Notes: generated by a model from the letters alone, not told the origin. 64,000 bases of DNA from Halorubrum vacuolatum (GCF_900188065.1 NZ_FZNQ01000003.1:186001-250000); one strand, 5' to 3'; shown: positions 17,904 through 26,911, numbered from the stretch's first letter. Program-made: numbers and translations.

Positions 17904-18764
17904 TCAGTGCCCGTCGTGGCCGCCGCCGACTTCGAGCGGGTTCCAGAACGGCAACTCGGGGTGTGGGAGATGGATCCCGACCTCCATCAGCCCGTGGGCG
18001 AACAGGACGTAGCCGAGCACGACGAACGCGAGCCCGAGCACGCGGTGTACCCGGCGACGGTGGACGGCGTCGACGCTCTCGATCACCGTCCCGTAGAGGA
18101 AGACGGCCGGCATCGTCCCGATCCCGAGCGCCGCGAGCGCGACGCCGCCCGCGAGCGGCGAGCCGCTCGCGAACGCATAGAGGTACGCCGGATAGAGGAT
18201 CGGACACGGAAGCAGCCCGTGTACCGCGCCGAGCCCGACGATCCCGGGGCCACCGGCGAGCCGATCGACGTGGCCGGTCAGCCAGCCAGTCACCCGTTCC
18301 ACTCCGGGCAGGTGTACGCCGCCGGCCGCACCCCCGAGCAGATACCGAACGCCGATACCGATCACGGCCGCCCCAATGAGGAGTCCGACGGCCCCGCGGA
18401 TCGTCCCGGCCGCCTCGGTGAGCGTCGCCGTCGTCACGAGGAGGACCCCGCCGAGCGCGCCGAACGCCGCGCCGATGAGGGTGTAGCTCGCCGCCCGCCC
18501 GAGGTTGAAAAGGGCGTGCTGTCGAACCTCGTAGGTCGTCAAGTGACCCCGTCTCCGGGCGGATGCGGTCGCCGTCCTCCCGCCGTCAGCCCGTCCCGGA
18601 TCGCCCGTCTTCCCGCCGGCGGAACCTTCCCCACCACGGCGCATTCGTGAGGCGTAGATCGTGACGAGCGGTCCACACATCCCGATACAGTGCGCGCCGC
18701 CGAGCAGCCCGATCACGAGGAATAAGAGGACATCGACGCCGAGAAGTGAGGACGGGATGGCCAT
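17904..18764 (-). CDS. Sulfite exporter TauE/SafE-type (UreH/CcoS-context) membrane protein
   Basis: The 286-residue protein has seven or so helices. The first ends in GGAHCIGMCGPLVT, the signature of the UreH/DsbD-like branch of this superfamily with its CxxxC pair (HCIGMC). A second half-signature, GLGAVHGLLPCPILYPAYLYA, carries a conserved Pro-Cys. Close homologues sit with copper ATPases and cytochrome oxidase assembly genes in many prokaryotes, where they probably help move copper. The Cys pairs and the following copper ATPase support a metal or redox role over sulphite export. A charged loop (about 60-85) is low in complexity. Confidence 0.83.
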   Translation of the reverse strand: MAIPSSLLGVDVLLFLVIGLLGGAHCIGMCGPLVTIYASRMRRGGEGSAGGKTGDPGRADGGRTATASARRRGHLTTYEVRQHALFNLGRAASYTLIGAAFGALGGVLLVTTATLTEAAGTIRGAVGLLIGAAVIGIGVRYLLGGAAGGVHLPGVERVTGWLTGHVDRLAGGPGIVGLGAVHGLLPCPILYPAYLYAFASGSPLAGGVALAALGIGTMPAVFLYGTVIESVDAVHRRRVHRVLGLAFVVLGYVLFAHGLMEVGIHLPHPELPFWNPLEVGGGHDGH

Positions 18765-18770
18765 ATGGAA

Positions 18771-19238
18771 TCAGCTCCGCCTCCGGAACTCGATCGTCGC
18801 CAGCGCCGAGAGGACGACGAGCAACGCGAGTTCGCTCAGCTTCGAGACGAGTTCGAAGGTGTCGTTCGCGAGGTGATCGATGACGATCTCGACGGTCCCG
18901 GCGTCGTGGTGTCCGTGCGGTTCCCGTCCGGGCCAGAAGGCACCGTGTTCGAGGACGGTGTGCCATGCCACGTAGCCGACGAGGAAGACGAGCATGAGCG
19001 CCGCGCCGGCGACGTAGATCGGCAGCGGGTCGAAATCAAGCATCACGAGCGTGATCCCCATCAGTATCGCCATCGTCGCGAGGAGGAACGCGGCCGGCCG
19101 CGGGTCGGGAAACTGCCGGACTTGGAGCTGGAGCGCCATGTTCGGAAGCGCCCAGTAGGCGTGCAGGCCGGCGACGACGACGGCGAGGACGCCAGCGCTC
19201 CATCGAAGCGGACGCTCCGCGCGTTTGCGGTCGCTCAT
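18771..19238 (-). CDS. Four-helix membrane protein in the copper cluster, function unknown
   Basis: The 155-residue protein has four hydrophobic helices (about residues 10-30, 47-65, 70-90 and 125-150). The loop between helices 3 and 4 is His-rich (WHTVLEHGAFWPGREPHGHHDAGT), so it could bind metal. Only six bases separate it from the TauE-type gene, so it is the first gene of a three-gene operon with the copper ATPase. I do not recognise the family; a role in copper delivery or oxidase assembly is inferred from position only. ATG 19238 (MSDRKR) was chosen over an upstream GTG-like extension. Confidence 0.75.
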   Translation of the reverse strand: MSDRKRAERPLRWSAGVLAVVVAGLHAYWALPNMALQLQVRQFPDPRPAAFLLATMAILMGITLVMLDFDPLPIYVAGAALMLVFLVGYVAWHTVLEHGAFWPGREPHGHHDAGTVEIVIDHLANDTFELVSKLSELALLVVLSALATIEFRRRS

Positions 19239-19370
19239 CCGTGATCCCCCGACGTATCGTGTCCGGCCGCCCACGACGCCCGGCGTCTACTCATTATCAT
19301 TCATGTATGGGTCCAACGGATAATTGGCTTCTGGTGAGCGATTCGAACGCCCCCACACTGCGGGCAGCGT

Positions 19371-19421
19371 CCGGAGCCGCCCCCGGAGCCGTGTCCCCGG
19401 AGCCGCCCCCGGAGCCGACCC
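19371..19421. repeat. Short CCGGAGCCG repeats
   Basis: The unit CCGGAGCC is repeated four times at roughly 12-14-base spacing just downstream of the scpA stop. It is probably simple-sequence expansion in GC-rich DNA. It lies between scpA and the membrane protein operon. Confidence 0.6.
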
Positions 19422-19433
19422 CGTGCCCGCCGA

Positions 19434-20432
19434 TCAGTCCGCTATCGCTTCCGCCTCCGCGAGGGCGGCGTTCGGATCGCGTATCCACAAATCGCCGAAG
19501 AGGTCGTCCTGTTGGAGACGGACCGAGCCGCGATGGGCCATGAACAACAGCGCGAGGAACGTCATGAACGGCCGGCCGCCGGCGGCTTCGACCTCCGCGA
19601 ACAGCACCTCGGCGCGTCCGTTGTCGAACTGCCGGCGAAGCGCGCCCTCGACGTCGTCGATGACGTCCTCGATGTCCTCGTCGTGGGTTCGCTCGGTCGC
19701 CTCCCCCGCGGTCGGCTCCCCGTCGCGACGGAATGCATCGCCGGCGTGATAATCGAGCGTCCGCGTCCCGCGGTCGTAGCCTGTGGGCGACTCGCTCGTG
19801 TCGTACTCCCGTGACCGTTTCCACCAGGAGTCGCGCTCGGCTTCCCGCAGCTCGCGGACCAACTCGTCGAGCGTCTCCGGCGAGCCCCGGGTGTTCTTCC
19901 GGTCGAGCCGCCGATCCATCTCGGCTTCCAACTGGTCGATCGGGTCGAATTCCGGATCCGCCGGGTCGGCCGCGTCGCCCTCCAGGGCGGCTTCCCATGG
20001 CTCCATCGCGGGCTCCTCGTCCTCGTCGTCCTCGGCGAGCAGCTCGTCGCTTTTCATCCGCAACAGGACGCTGGCATAAAAGAGCGCTCGGCCGGTCGTC
20101 CGGAGGTCCGTTCGGTCGAGCTTCGCGAGGAAGGCGTCCGTCACGTGTACGATGTCGATGTCCCACGGTTCGATCTCGCCCTCCTCGGCGAGCTGGACGA
20201 GGATCTCGACGGGTTCGACCTCGCGGTCGTCGCCGTCGCTGCCCCCACCGCTGTCGTCGTCATCGTCCGTACCCGCCGTACCGTCCGTCCCCGTGGACTC
20301 CTCGAATGGGTTCGGCGTCGAGCGGCTCGAACCGTCGCGCTCGCTCGTCAGATCGATGGTCGGGACCTCGTCGGCGCCCTCGTGGCCGTTTCTCCCTTTG
20401 CCGTCTTTGCCCTCGCCGTTCCGATCAGTCAT
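19434..20432 (-). CDS. scpA: Segregation and condensation protein A (kleisin)
   Basis: ScpA is the kleisin that bridges the SMC heads in the condensin complex. The 332-residue protein has a long acidic, low-complexity start (about residues 1-70) followed by the kleisin core: VEPVEILVQLAEEGEIEPWDIDIVHVTDAFL, where the WDIDI motif is typical of ScpA. The winged-helix C-terminus runs MTFLALLFMAHRGSVRLQQDDLFGDLWI. The start overlaps the last eight bases of smc, so the two are coupled. No scpB gene is seen in the window. Confidence 0.92.
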   Translation of the reverse strand: MTDRNGEGKDGKGRNGHEGADEVPTIDLTSERDGSSRSTPNPFEESTGTDGTAGTDDDDDSGGGSDGDDREVEPVEILVQLAEEGEIEPWDIDIVHVTDAFLAKLDRTDLRTTGRALFYASVLLRMKSDELLAEDDEDEEPAMEPWEAALEGDAADPADPEFDPIDQLEAEMDRRLDRKNTRGSPETLDELVRELREAERDSWWKRSREYDTSESPTGYDRGTRTLDYHAGDAFRRDGEPTAGEATERTHDEDIEDVIDDVEGALRRQFDNGRAEVLFAEVEAAGGRPFMTFLALLFMAHRGSVRLQQDDLFGDLWIRDPNAALAEAEAIAD

Positions 20433-23400
20433 CCGCGGTCACCTCCTCCTCGCCGTCGTCGCCGCCGAAGCGCATCCCGGTCACCGCGGAGACGTTATCG
20501 CCCTGCATCGTCACCCCGATGGCGCGGTCGGAGCGTTCGAGCAGGGCCGCCCGGTGTCCGACGACGACGAACTGGGCGTCTGCGGCCAGCTCCTCTATCA
20601 TCTCGCCGACCCGCTCGGCGTTGACTGCATCGAGGAAGGCATCGATCTCATCGAGCGCGTAGAAGGGGGCGGGGTTGTGTCGCTGGATCGCGAAGATGAA
20701 CGAGAGCGCGGTGAGCGACTTCTCCCCGCCGCTCATCGCGCCGAGCCGCTGGACCGGCTTGTCCGCCGGCTGTGCTTTCATCGTTAACCCCTCCTCGAAG
20801 GGATCCTCCGGGTTCTCCAACACCAACTCCCCCGTTCCCGCCGAGAGCCGGGAGAAGATCTCCCTGAAGTGGCCGTTGATCGATTCGAACGTCTCCATGA
20901 ACGTCGCCTTCTTTTCGGCCTCGTAGCTCTCGATCCGCTCTTCGATCGCGTCGCGTTCGGAGACGAGCACGTCGCGGCGCTCCTCCAGCTGGTCGAGTTC
21001 CGCTTCGACCTCGTCGTACTCGTCTATCGCGAGCATATTGACCGGCTCCAACGCCTCCATAGCCGCCTCCAGCTCCCCGATCCGCGCCTCGACCGTTTCG
21101 AGGTCGGGGATCGCCTCCGGGTCGTACTCGCCGACCTGCGCCTCCAACTCGTCGATCTCCCAGGCCAACCGGTCGGCTCGCTCCGAGAGCGAGTCGATCT
21201 CGTCCTCGGCGGCGGAGACACGCGAGGCCTGCTCGTCGCGCTCGCGGGTCGCCTCCCGGATCTCCTCACGGAGCGACTCGCGCTCGGCTCTGAGCTCCGA
21301 GAGCTCCTCTTCGAGGTCGGCGATGGCCTCCCGTTTCGTCACCAGCCGTTCCTCGCGTTCCTCGATGGCCGCTTCGTGCTCTTCGATGGCCGTCTCCGCC
21401 TCGGCTTTCCGGTTCTGTGCGTTCTCGACCGTCTCGTGGAGGTCATCGACGGCGTCGGTCGCGTACTCCCGTTCGAGGGTCAACTCGTTGAGCCGGGAAT
21501 CGAGCGAGTCGATCCGCGCCTCCCGCTCGTCGATCTCGGCACGGATCTCGTCGGCGCGTTCGGAGAGCTCCGGGATCTTCGAGTCGGCGAGTTCGGACTC
21601 GATCTCCGCGATCGCCGCCTCGGTTTCCTCGATGTCGTCGTCGAGCCCGTCGATGGTCCCGTCCAACTCGCTCATCTCGGCGTCGACCGATTCGCGGCGC
21701 TCGGCCATCTCCGCTAATTCTTCCTCCAACCGCTCGATCCGCGCGTTCGTCTCCGCGAGGGTTTCCTCGGCGCGCTCGACGTCGGCCTCGACGGAACGTA
21801 CGCGCTCGGCGGCGTCGGCTTTCCGCTCGCGGGCGTCGTCGATCTTCGACTCCAACTCGGCGATCTCCGCCTCCAGTTCCTGTCTGTCGTCCTCCAGATC
21901 CCGTATTTCGGCGGCGATCCGATCGAGTTTGCCCCCGCCGGATTTGCTGAACGAGTAGCGCGAGCCGCCGCCGGAACCCCCCGTCATCGCGCCGGATTTC
22001 TCGACGAGGTCGCCGTCGAGCGTCACCATTCGATAGTCGCCCATGAGGTCGCGGGCGGTCCGCATGTCCTCGACGACGAGCGTCGACCCGAGCACGTACG
22101 AGAAGATCGGCTCGTACCGATCGTCGTAGTCGACGAGGTTGCGTGCGAAGTCGATGACGCCCGGCATCGACGGACACCTCGGGAGCCCCCGGTCGTCCAT
22201 CTTCGTGATCGGGAGGAACGTCGCACGGCCGGCGTTCCGCCGCTTGAGGTACTCGATGCAGGTCGACCCGACCCCGTCGTCGTCGACGACGACGTTCGCG
22301 AGCCGGCCGCCGGCTGCGGTCTCACACGCTTCGGCGTACTCCGTCTCGACGGATCCGAGCTCGCCGACTGCGCCGTGAACGCCGTCGATGCCGCCGTTTT
22401 TCACCTCCGTGACCGCGCGTGGCCAGGAGCTGTCGCCCCGCTGGCTGGCGGCGGCCTCGAGGCTGGCGTATTCGTTCTGTTTCTCCCGGAGTTCGGATTC
22501 GACCTCGTCCAACCGCTCCGCACGCTCGGCCTTCTCGGCGAACAGGTCGGCGACCGCCTCCTCAATGGTCTCCTCGTTTCGCTGGGCCTTGTCCAACTCG
22601 CTTTTGAGCTCGGAGATGCGCGCTTTGATCTCCGGGATCTCCTCACGGGCGGCGTTCAGCCGCTCGCGGGTCTCGCTCTCCTCGTTCGACCGACGCCGGG
22701 CCTCATCGAGCAGCCGGTCCTTCTCGCGTTGCGCCTCGTTCCGCTCCGTTTTGAGCGATTCGAGCCGTTCTTTCCGTTCGGACAACTCGGCTTTCAGCTC
22801 ATCGAATTCGGTGTCTGCCCCCTCGATCTCGGCTTCGACGTCGGCCAGCTCGCCGCGCTTCGTCGCGATTTCCGACTTCACGGAGGCTTTCTCGATCTTC
22901 ACGTCCTTGATCTCCGCGTCGAGCTCCTCGATTCGCTCGTCCTTTCGGTCGATCTGTACGAAGGCGTTTCGTCGCTCGGTCTCCGCCTCCGTCGCTCGCC
23001 GCTCCGCGTCCTCGATCCGCCCCTCCAGCCGGTCGATCTCACCTTTGATCTCCTCGATCTCCGCGCGGATGGCGATCTGTTCGTCCTCCCCCTTCGTTTC
23101 GATCTCGTGGGTGAGATCGGCGAGATCCTCCTCCAACCGGGTGAGCCGTCCCTGTCTCACGTCGAGCTCTGCACGGAGCGATTCGAGGTCCCCCTCACGC
23201 TCGTCGATCTCCGTTTGCACCTCCTTTCGCGTCTCGCGTTTCTCCTCCAGCTCGGAGGCTTTCAGGTAGCCGCGCTGCGTCTCGATCTCCTCACGATGTG
23301 ATCGATACTCGAGCGCCCGCTCGCGCTCCTCGGAGAGCCGATCCAGTCTATCCGCACGCTCTTCGATCCGGAGGTCGGCCTCGTCGATCCGTTCTTGAAC

Positions 23401-24009
23401 CGTCTCCAACTCCTCGCGCGCCGCCTCCTTTTTGGCGTCGAACTCCGCGACACCGGCGATCTCGTCGATGATTCCCCGCCGCTGGTAGGCGGTCATGTTG
23501 ATGATCTCGGTGACGTCACCCTGCATGACGACGTTGTAGCCCTCGGGGGTCACACCCGCCGCCGCGAGCAGGTCCTGGATGTCCGAGAGGTTCACCGAGC
23601 GACCGTTCAGGTAGTAGTAGGAGTAGTAGTTCTCCTCGGTGCGTTTCACCCGGCGTTTGATCGTGATCTCGGAGACGTCGCCGACGTTCTCGGAGCCGGC
23701 GGCGGCGACCACCTGCGCCCGATCGAGCGTGCCGTCCTCGTTCGAGAGGACGACGGTGACGGCGGCCTCGTTCGGCCCGGAGACGTCCTCGTCGCCGTCG
23801 TGACCGGGGTTGTAGATGAGATCGGTAAGCTTCTCCGCGCGGATCCCGCGGGTGCGTGCGAGCCCGAGCGCGAACAACACGCCGTCGATGATGTTCGACT
23901 TTCCGGAGCCGTTCGGCCCGGCGATGACCGTGAAATCCTCATAAAGCGGGATCCTCGTCGTCCGCCCGAAGCTTTTGAATCCGTCCAGAACGACTTCCGT
24001 GATGTGCAT
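20425..24009 (-). CDS. smc: Chromosome segregation protein SMC
   Basis: SMC is the coiled-coil ATPase of condensin that compacts and separates chromosomes. At 1194 residues it has full length: Walker A GPNGSGKSN at about residue 32; long coiled coils (about 165-500 and 670-1010, dense in Glu/Arg/Leu); a hinge (about 520-640, with GIDGVHGAVGEL and a Gly-rich end); the signature MSGGEKSLTALSFIFA; and Walker B with FYALDEIDAFLD. ATG 24009 gives MHITEVVLDGFKSFG, the normal start. It lies between an upstream coiled-coil gene and the overlapping scpA. Confidence 0.97.
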   Translation of the reverse strand: MHITEVVLDGFKSFGRTTRIPLYEDFTVIAGPNGSGKSNIIDGVLFALGLARTRGIRAEKLTDLIYNPGHDGDEDVSGPNEAAVTVVLSNEDGTLDRAQVVAAAGSENVGDVSEITIKRRVKRTEENYYSYYYLNGRSVNLSDIQDLLAAAGVTPEGYNVVMQGDVTEIINMTAYQRRGIIDEIAGVAEFDAKKEAAREELETVQERIDEADLRIEERADRLDRLSEERERALEYRSHREEIETQRGYLKASELEEKRETRKEVQTEIDEREGDLESLRAELDVRQGRLTRLEEDLADLTHEIETKGEDEQIAIRAEIEEIKGEIDRLEGRIEDAERRATEAETERRNAFVQIDRKDERIEELDAEIKDVKIEKASVKSEIATKRGELADVEAEIEGADTEFDELKAELSERKERLESLKTERNEAQREKDRLLDEARRRSNEESETRERLNAAREEIPEIKARISELKSELDKAQRNEETIEEAVADLFAEKAERAERLDEVESELREKQNEYASLEAAASQRGDSSWPRAVTEVKNGGIDGVHGAVGELGSVETEYAEACETAAGGRLANVVVDDDGVGSTCIEYLKRRNAGRATFLPITKMDDRGLPRCPSMPGVIDFARNLVDYDDRYEPIFSYVLGSTLVVEDMRTARDLMGDYRMVTLDGDLVEKSGAMTGGSGGGSRYSFSKSGGGKLDRIAAEIRDLEDDRQELEAEIAELESKIDDARERKADAAERVRSVEADVERAEETLAETNARIERLEEELAEMAERRESVDAEMSELDGTIDGLDDDIEETEAAIAEIESELADSKIPELSERADEIRAEIDEREARIDSLDSRLNELTLEREYATDAVDDLHETVENAQNRKAEAETAIEEHEAAIEEREERLVTKREAIADLEEELSELRAERESLREEIREATRERDEQASRVSAAEDEIDSLSERADRLAWEIDELEAQVGEYDPEAIPDLETVEARIGELEAAMEALEPVNMLAIDEYDEVEAELDQLEERRDVLVSERDAIEERIESYEAEKKATFMETFESINGHFREIFSRLSAGTGELVLENPEDPFEEGLTMKAQPADKPVQRLGAMSGGEKSLTALSFIFAIQRHNPAPFYALDEIDAFLDAVNAERVGEMIEELAADAQFVVVGHRAALLERSDRAIGVTMQGDNVSAVTGMRFGGDDGEEEVTADD

Positions 24010-24036
24010 TGATGCTCGGGGGATGGCGTCCCGGGC

Positions 24037-24471
24037 CTACGCGACGATGATGTCGCTGTCGCCCGACTCGTCCGTCTCTGTACTCCCTCCTTTTTCCTCC
24101 GGCTTATCGGCTTCGGCATCGGCCGTCTCGGTCGCGTCCTCCGGCACGACCATCCCATCTTCCGTGGCGGACTGATCCTCCGTCGTCACGTCCTCCCCGC
24201 TTTCGGTTGCGTCCGGTCCTTCCCTTCGCTTTACCACGTCGACGTGGTCATCGGAGTGGGTCGTCCGTTCCGACAGCTCCGGCGGTGTCGGCTCCGTGGC
24301 GTCCGCTTCCGCCGCTCGCCGCGCGGCGGCCCGTCGTTCGGCCTCCGCATCCCGGTCCGCCTCCAGCTGTCGGACGCGCTCTTTCATCTCCACGAGCTCC
24401 TCGGTGAGCCCGTTGACTGCAGCCTGCAGTTCGGCGACCTGCCGTTCGAGGTCCTCGACCCGGTTACTCAT
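24037..24471 (-). CDS. Coiled-coil acidic protein upstream of smc
   Basis: The 144-residue protein has a heptad-rich N-terminus (VEDLERQVAELQAAVNGLTEELVEMKERVRQLEADRD), so a coiled-coil dimer is likely. A long Asp/Glu/Thr-rich tail, probably disordered, ends in SGDSDIIVA. Only 27 bases separate it from smc. It has no known name to me; position suggests a role with SMC or in its regulation. ATG 24471 lies about 29 bases after GTTTATACC on the minus strand, consistent with a leaderless transcript. Confidence 0.8.
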   Translation of the reverse strand: MSNRVEDLERQVAELQAAVNGLTEELVEMKERVRQLEADRDAEAERRAAARRAAEADATEPTPPELSERTTHSDDHVDVVKRREGPDATESGEDVTTEDQSATEDGMVVPEDATETADAEADKPEEKGGSTETDESGDSDIIVA

Positions 24472-24495
24472 GTTACACGTATGTCCACGCGTGTG

Positions 24496-24504
24496 GTATA
24501 AACT
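24496..24504 (-). promoter_or_regulatory. TATA box of the coiled-coil/smc/scpA operon
   Basis: The minus strand reads GTTTATACC 25-33 bases before the ATG at 24471. The adjacent sequence at 24509-24519 holds the palindrome CAGACGTCTG, a candidate operator. Confidence 0.6.
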
Positions 24505-24539
24505 TGCGTCAGACGTCTGTATGATGTACTGACAGATGC

Positions 24540-24612
24540 GGGTGGCCACGGCTGCTTAGTGGGTGGCCACGTCAGCTTGGAGGGTGGTCACGTCGCCTCG
24601 CGGGTGACGACC
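24540..24612. repeat. 21-base direct repeats between the smc and cdrL operons
   Basis: GGGTGGCCACG occurs at 24540-24550 and 24561-24571, GGGTGGTCACG at 24582-24592, and a weaker GGGTGACGACC at 24602-24612. The spacing of 21, 21 and about 20 bases is two helical turns, so bound proteins would lie on one face of the DNA. The array is about 60-130 bases before the cdrL ATG. Confidence 0.8.
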
Positions 24613-24672
24613 GTCCGTCGCGCGTCGGACACGGAGGAAGATACTTATGCTACGCATCGATATCTGCACGTC

Positions 24673-25275
24673 ATGAGCAAGATCACCTTCCGGGCGGACG
24701 ACGACCTCGTCGAGCGTCTGGAAGCGTGTGACGCCTCGAAAAGCGAGGTCATGCGGAACGCGTTGCGCGCGTATCTCGACGAACGGACGCCGGATGATCC
24801 GGCGTCCGACAGCGTGGGTGGGACGACTGACAGCGTCGACGATCTCCTCGCCGATCGCATCGACGAATTGCTCGCAGAGCGGCTCGACGCCGCACTCGGC
24901 GAGCGGTTCGGCCACGGCGTTCACGGGCCCTCCCCGGCGTATACGCCGCCACACACCGGTGAGCTCACCGTAAACGTCACGCTCGACGCCCCAAACGCCG
25001 AAGAAAGCGACGCGAGCGTCTCTCATACCCCTGCCGTCGAGGCGGACGCGTCTACACGTAAGACGGCGCCGGGAGACGCGGTGCAAACGCCCGAAAACGC
25101 GTGCGGCGGATGTGGCGAAAACGTGCCGGAGGACCACGTATACTGCCCGAACTGCGGGAGCAAACAGTCCCATCGAGCCTTCTGTGAATGCGGCGATGAG
25201 GTCCGAACCGACTGGTCGTTCTGCCCCGGCTGTGGCCGTCGAACGCCCGCAGCGGACGTCCTTGGAGATCGGTAA
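24673..25275 (+). CDS. cdrL: Ribbon-helix-helix and double zinc-ribbon regulator, probable CdrL
   Basis: The first 40 residues form a MetJ/Arc-type ribbon-helix-helix (MSKITFRADDDLVERLEACDASKSEVMRNALRAYLDER). A middle low-complexity region follows, then two zinc ribbons: CGGCGENVPEDHVYCPNC and CECGDEVRTDWSFCPGC. In haloarchaea the long RHH protein CdrL is encoded just upstream of cdrS-ftsZ2 and controls that operon. The gene order here (long RHH, short RHH, ftsZ2) agrees with that. ATG 24673 sits about 27 bases after ACTTATG (24643-24649), consistent with a leaderless start. The CdrL name rests on order and length, not on an alignment. Confidence 0.82.
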   Translation: MSKITFRADDDLVERLEACDASKSEVMRNALRAYLDERTPDDPASDSVGGTTDSVDDLLADRIDELLAERLDAALGERFGHGVHGPSPAYTPPHTGELTVNVTLDAPNAEESDASVSHTPAVEADASTRKTAPGDAVQTPENACGGCGENVPEDHVYCPNCGSKQSHRAFCECGDEVRTDWSFCPGCGRRTPAADVLGDR

Positions 25276-25323
25276 GTGTTGAAAACGGGCGTTTCAGGCC
25301 CGTATGCGCCGTATTCACTGATT

Positions 25324-25478
25324 GTCTTACGCCCTCCGTTAGATTTATAACAGTTCCCCCGGTGAGTACAACTGCGTAAGACGGTCGTCTTACAGCGTCC
25401 GTCCGCCGGACGGGATGTCCCCGCCGTCGGCCGGTTTCCAGCTGTAAGACGCACTCGGCGTGTGACGTGCCGTCTTAC
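25324..25478 (+). promoter_or_regulatory. cdrS-ftsZ2 promoter with five GTCTTAC half-sites
   Basis: A TATA box (TTTATAA, 25344-25350) precedes a leader of about 115 bases. The heptamer GTCTTAC, or its complement GTAAGAC, occurs at 25324-25330, 25376-25382, 25387-25393, 25444-25450 and 25472-25478. The second and third form GTAAGAC-GGTC-GTCTTAC, a palindrome with perfect 7-base arms placed at the expected transcription start. The fourth and fifth are again an inverted pair, with 21 bases between them, and end 12 bases before the cdrS ATG. A dimeric RHH protein such as CdrL or CdrS would suit such sites. Confidence 0.75.
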
Positions 25479-25490
25479 CGGGGGAATACA

Positions 25491-25670
25491 ATGGAGCGTG
25501 TGACACTACGGATCCCGAAACAGCAAATCGACGAGGTCGAACAGATGGTGGAAACGGGCGAATTCCCGAACCGGAGCGAGGCGATCCGGTCGGCCGTCCG
25601 CGACATGTTGAACGAACAGGACGGCGAGCGCGAGGAGCGCGGCCGCAGCCGAAGCTGGGCCAAGGTGTAG
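25491..25670 (+). CDS. cdrS: Short ribbon-helix-helix cell-division regulator CdrS
   Basis: The 59-residue protein is almost only a ribbon-helix-helix: [40 protein letters not shown], with a short Arg/Glu tail. CdrS is a haloarchaeal regulator needed for normal cell division and co-transcribed with ftsZ2. The distance to the ftsZ2 ATG is four bases, so they form one operon. ATG 25491 is preferred; an upstream in-frame start at 25467 would run into the operator region. Conservation of this small gene next to ftsZ2 is well known in the class. Confidence 0.93.
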   Translation: MERVTLRIPKQQIDEVEQMVETGEFPNRSEAIRSAVRDMLNEQDGEREERGRSRSWAKV

Positions 25671-25674
25671 TTCG

Positions 25675-26883
25675 ATGCAGGACATCGTTCAAGACGCCTT
25701 AGAGAACGCGGAAGCCGAAAAGCGCGAGATGGACGCCAGCATGGACGACGACGAGTTCGGGGATCCCCGGATCGTCATCGTCGGCTGTGGTGGCGCCGGC
25801 AACAACACGATCAACCGGCTGTACAACATCGGCGTCGACGGCGCGGACACCGTCGCCATCAACACCGACAAACAGCACCTGAAGATGGTCGAAGCCGACA
25901 CGAAGATCCTCGTCGGCAAGTCGCTCACGGCCGGACTCGGTGCCGGCGGTGACCCGAAGATGGGCGAACGTGCCACCGAGATGGCACAGGGGACGATCAA
26001 AGACGTCCTCGGCGAGGCCGACCTCGTCTTCGTCACGGCGGGTATGGGCGGCGGGACCGGCACGGGTGCCGCCCCCGTCGTCGCGAAGATCGCCAAAGAG
26101 CAGGGCGCGATCGTCGTCGGGATGGTCTCGACGCCGTTCAACGTTGAGCGTGCGCGGACGGTGAAAGCCGAGGAGGGACTCGAAAGCCTCCGTAACGAGG
26201 CCGACTCGATCATCGTCCTCGATAACAACCGGCTGCTCGATTACGTCCCCAACCTCCCGATCGGCAAGGCGTTCTCCGTGATGGATCAGATCATCGCGGA
26301 GACGGTGAAGGGGATCTCCGAGACGATCACCCAGCCGTCGCTCATCAACTTGGACTACGCCGATATGTCCACCATCATGAACCAGGGTGGCGTCGCCGTC
26401 ATGTTGGTCGGTGAGACCCAGGACAAAAACAAGACCCAGGAGGTTGTCAACGACGCGATGAACCATCCGCTTTTGGACGTCGACTATCGCGGTGCCTCCG
26501 GCGGGCTCGTTCACATCACGGGCGGTCCCGACCTCACGCTCAAAGAGGCCGAGGGCATCGCCGACAACATCACCGAACGGCTGGAGGCGAGCGCGAACGT
26601 CATCTGGGGCGCACGCATCCAGGAGGAGTACAAAGGTAAGGTCCGCGTCATGGCGATCATGACCGGGGTCCAAAGCGCACAGGTCCTCGGCCCCTCGACA
26701 CAGAAGCAGGCCGACAAATCACGCGCCAGCATCAACGGCACCGGCGACGATCGCGGCGAATCGCGCGGCCGAGCCGCCGACACGCACACATCACGTAACG
26801 CGGGCAACCAGCGCGCCGCGTGGGAGTCGGACGGCGGAACCGACGCCGTCGAACGGAAAAACGGGCTCGACGTCATCCGCTAG
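25675..26883 (+). CDS. ftsZ2: Cell division protein FtsZ2
   Basis: FtsZ2 is one of the two main tubulin-like GTPases of haloarchaeal division and drives constriction. The 402-residue protein begins [15 protein letters not shown], the typical FtsZ2 start. It carries the GTP-binding loop [14 protein letters not shown], the G-box [14 protein letters not shown] and the synergy loop [16 protein letters not shown] low-complexity Ser/Arg linker leads to the conserved C-terminal end (RKNGLDVIR). It follows cdrS in one operon. A U-rich run (26912-26921) after the stop may be the terminator. Confidence 0.97.
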   Translation: MQDIVQDALENAEAEKREMDASMDDDEFGDPRIVIVGCGGAGNNTINRLYNIGVDGADTVAINTDKQHLKMVEADTKILVGKSLTAGLGAGGDPKMGERATEMAQGTIKDVLGEADLVFVTAGMGGGTGTGAAPVVAKIAKEQGAIVVGMVSTPFNVERARTVKAEEGLESLRNEADSIIVLDNNRLLDYVPNLPIGKAFSVMDQIIAETVKGISETITQPSLINLDYADMSTIMNQGGVAVMLVGETQDKNKTQEVVNDAMNHPLLDVDYRGASGGLVHITGGPDLTLKEAEGIADNITERLEASANVIWGARIQEEYKGKVRVMAIMTGVQSAQVLGPSTQKQADKSRASINGTGDDRGESRGRAADTHTSRNAGNQRAAWESDGGTDAVERKNGLDVIR

Positions 26884-26911
26884 CGGATCGACATCCCGAA
26901 CCCTCGGACTC

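Noticed and set aside
20869-23301. Several long plus-strand frames opposite smc
   Set aside because: They are Ser/Arg- or Leu/Val-rich shadows of the coiled-coil coding sequence.
24009-24036. A separate promoter between the coiled-coil gene and smc
   Set aside because: The gap is only 27 bases and has no AT-rich element, so they are taken as one operon.
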